A stretch of DNA of 64,000 nucleotides from Burkholderiales bacterium. GTDB lineage: Bacteria; Pseudomonadota; Gammaproteobacteria; Burkholderiales; Burkholderiaceae_A. Below are positions 63,255 through 64,000 of this stretch, in pieces. The stretch lies in the NCBI GenBank assembly GCA_027486725.1, contig JAIXOP010000013.1:1-64000 (forward strand), given 5' to 3'. The stretch's first letter is position 1. Each line of letters begins with the position of its first letter. A model generated the notes under the pieces. It was not told the DNA's origin and did no database searches. It saw only the letters and a list, made by a program, of their open reading frames with translations. The translations under genes were made by a program, and so were the position numbers.

Positions 63255-64000
63255 ATGCCATCGAACACTGCCAGCGCAGCACCCGCCGCCGCAGCACCCA
63301 CCACCATCGGCCAGCGCGACTACGCCGCCACCCCCTCCCAGACCGTGGCCTTCGTGGGCCTGGGCGTCATGGGCATCGCCATGGCCGGGCACCTCGCCCG
63401 CGCCGGCCACACCGTTCGGGTCTACAACCGCACCCGTGCCAAGGCCGAGGCCTGGGCGGCAGAGTTTGGCGGGCGCGTGGCGGCCACCCCCGCCGAGGCA
63501 GCCCGAGGTGCGGCCATCGTCTTTTCGTGCGTGGGCAACGATCAGGACCTCGAGAGCGTGGTCCTGGGCGACTCGGGCATCTTTGCCGGGATGTCGCCGG
63601 GCGCCCTGCTGGTTGACCACACCACGGCCTCGGCCGAGATCGCCCGCCGACTGGGCGAGATCGCCCGTCAGCGCGGTCTCGACTTTCTGGATGCGCCAGT
63701 CTCGGGTGGCCAGGCCGGTGCGGTCAACGGCCAGCTCACCGTCATGGTGGGCGGCTCGGCCGAGGCCTTCGCCAAGGCCCAGCCCGTGGCCATGGCCTTT
63801 TCCAAGGCCTTCACCCACATTGGCGCCCAGGGCTCGGGCCAGCTCGCCAAGATGGTCAACCAGCTCTGCATCGCTGGCCTGCTGCAGGGCCTGGCCGAGG
63901 CCCTGGCCTTCGGGGAGAAGGCAGGGCTCGATCTCCCCCTCGTGCTGGATGTGATCGGCAAGGGCGCGGCCCAGAGCTGGCAGATGGACAACCGGGGCAA
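63255..64000 (+). CDS. NAD(P)-dependent oxidoreductase of the 3-hydroxyisobutyrate dehydrogenase family, truncated by window edge
   Basis: VAFVGLGVMGIAMAGHLARAGHTVRVYNRT, FLDAPVSGGQAGAVNGQLTVMVGG; no stop before 64000, so absent from ORF track. Confidence 0.9.
   Translation, partial: MPSNTASAAPAAAAPTTIGQRDYAATPSQTVAFVGLGVMGIAMAGHLARAGHTVRVYNRTRAKAEAWAAEFGGRVAATPAEAARGAAIVFSCVGNDQDLESVVLGDSGIFAGMSPGALLVDHTTASAEIARRLGEIARQRGLDFLDAPVSGGQAGAVNGQLTVMVGGSAEAFAKAQPVAMAFSKAFTHIGAQGSGQLAKMVNQLCIAGLLQGLAEALAFGEKAGLDLPLVLDVIGKGAAQSWQMDNRG

Overview
High-GC bacterial chromosome segment, probably betaproteobacterial (Burkholderiales-like from gene content and synteny; this is an inference). About 50 genes are recognisable, most of them housekeeping: pgi, ppc, oxyR-like, recG, ispH, fkpB-like, radC, rpmB-rpmG, polA, glnS, lptF/lptG, pepA, holC, valS, tusA-like, alaS, tctB/tctA and two tRNAs. 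The accessory content is: (1) the end of an IS2-group IS3-family element at the left edge; (2) a RelE-like toxin / XRE antitoxin pair at 21.2-21.9 kb; (3) a RES-domain toxin with a larger-than-usual ParS/MbcA-like partner at 24.9-26.2 kb; (4) directly next to it, a compact, overlapping ~9.8 kb Tad/Flp-type pilus operon (26.3-36.0 kb, minus strand) with an FHA-fused CpaF ATPase, a DUF192-like protein, an unannotated 43-aa membrane ORF, an unknown exported protein and a pilin whose ribosome-binding site lies inside a perfect hairpin; (5) a tandem-duplicated UvrA (about 1828 aa, four ABC cassettes) whose start overlaps a small protein with a repeated His/Cys metal-binding-like tail. All calls come from reading the sequence and supplied translations; no database search was run.
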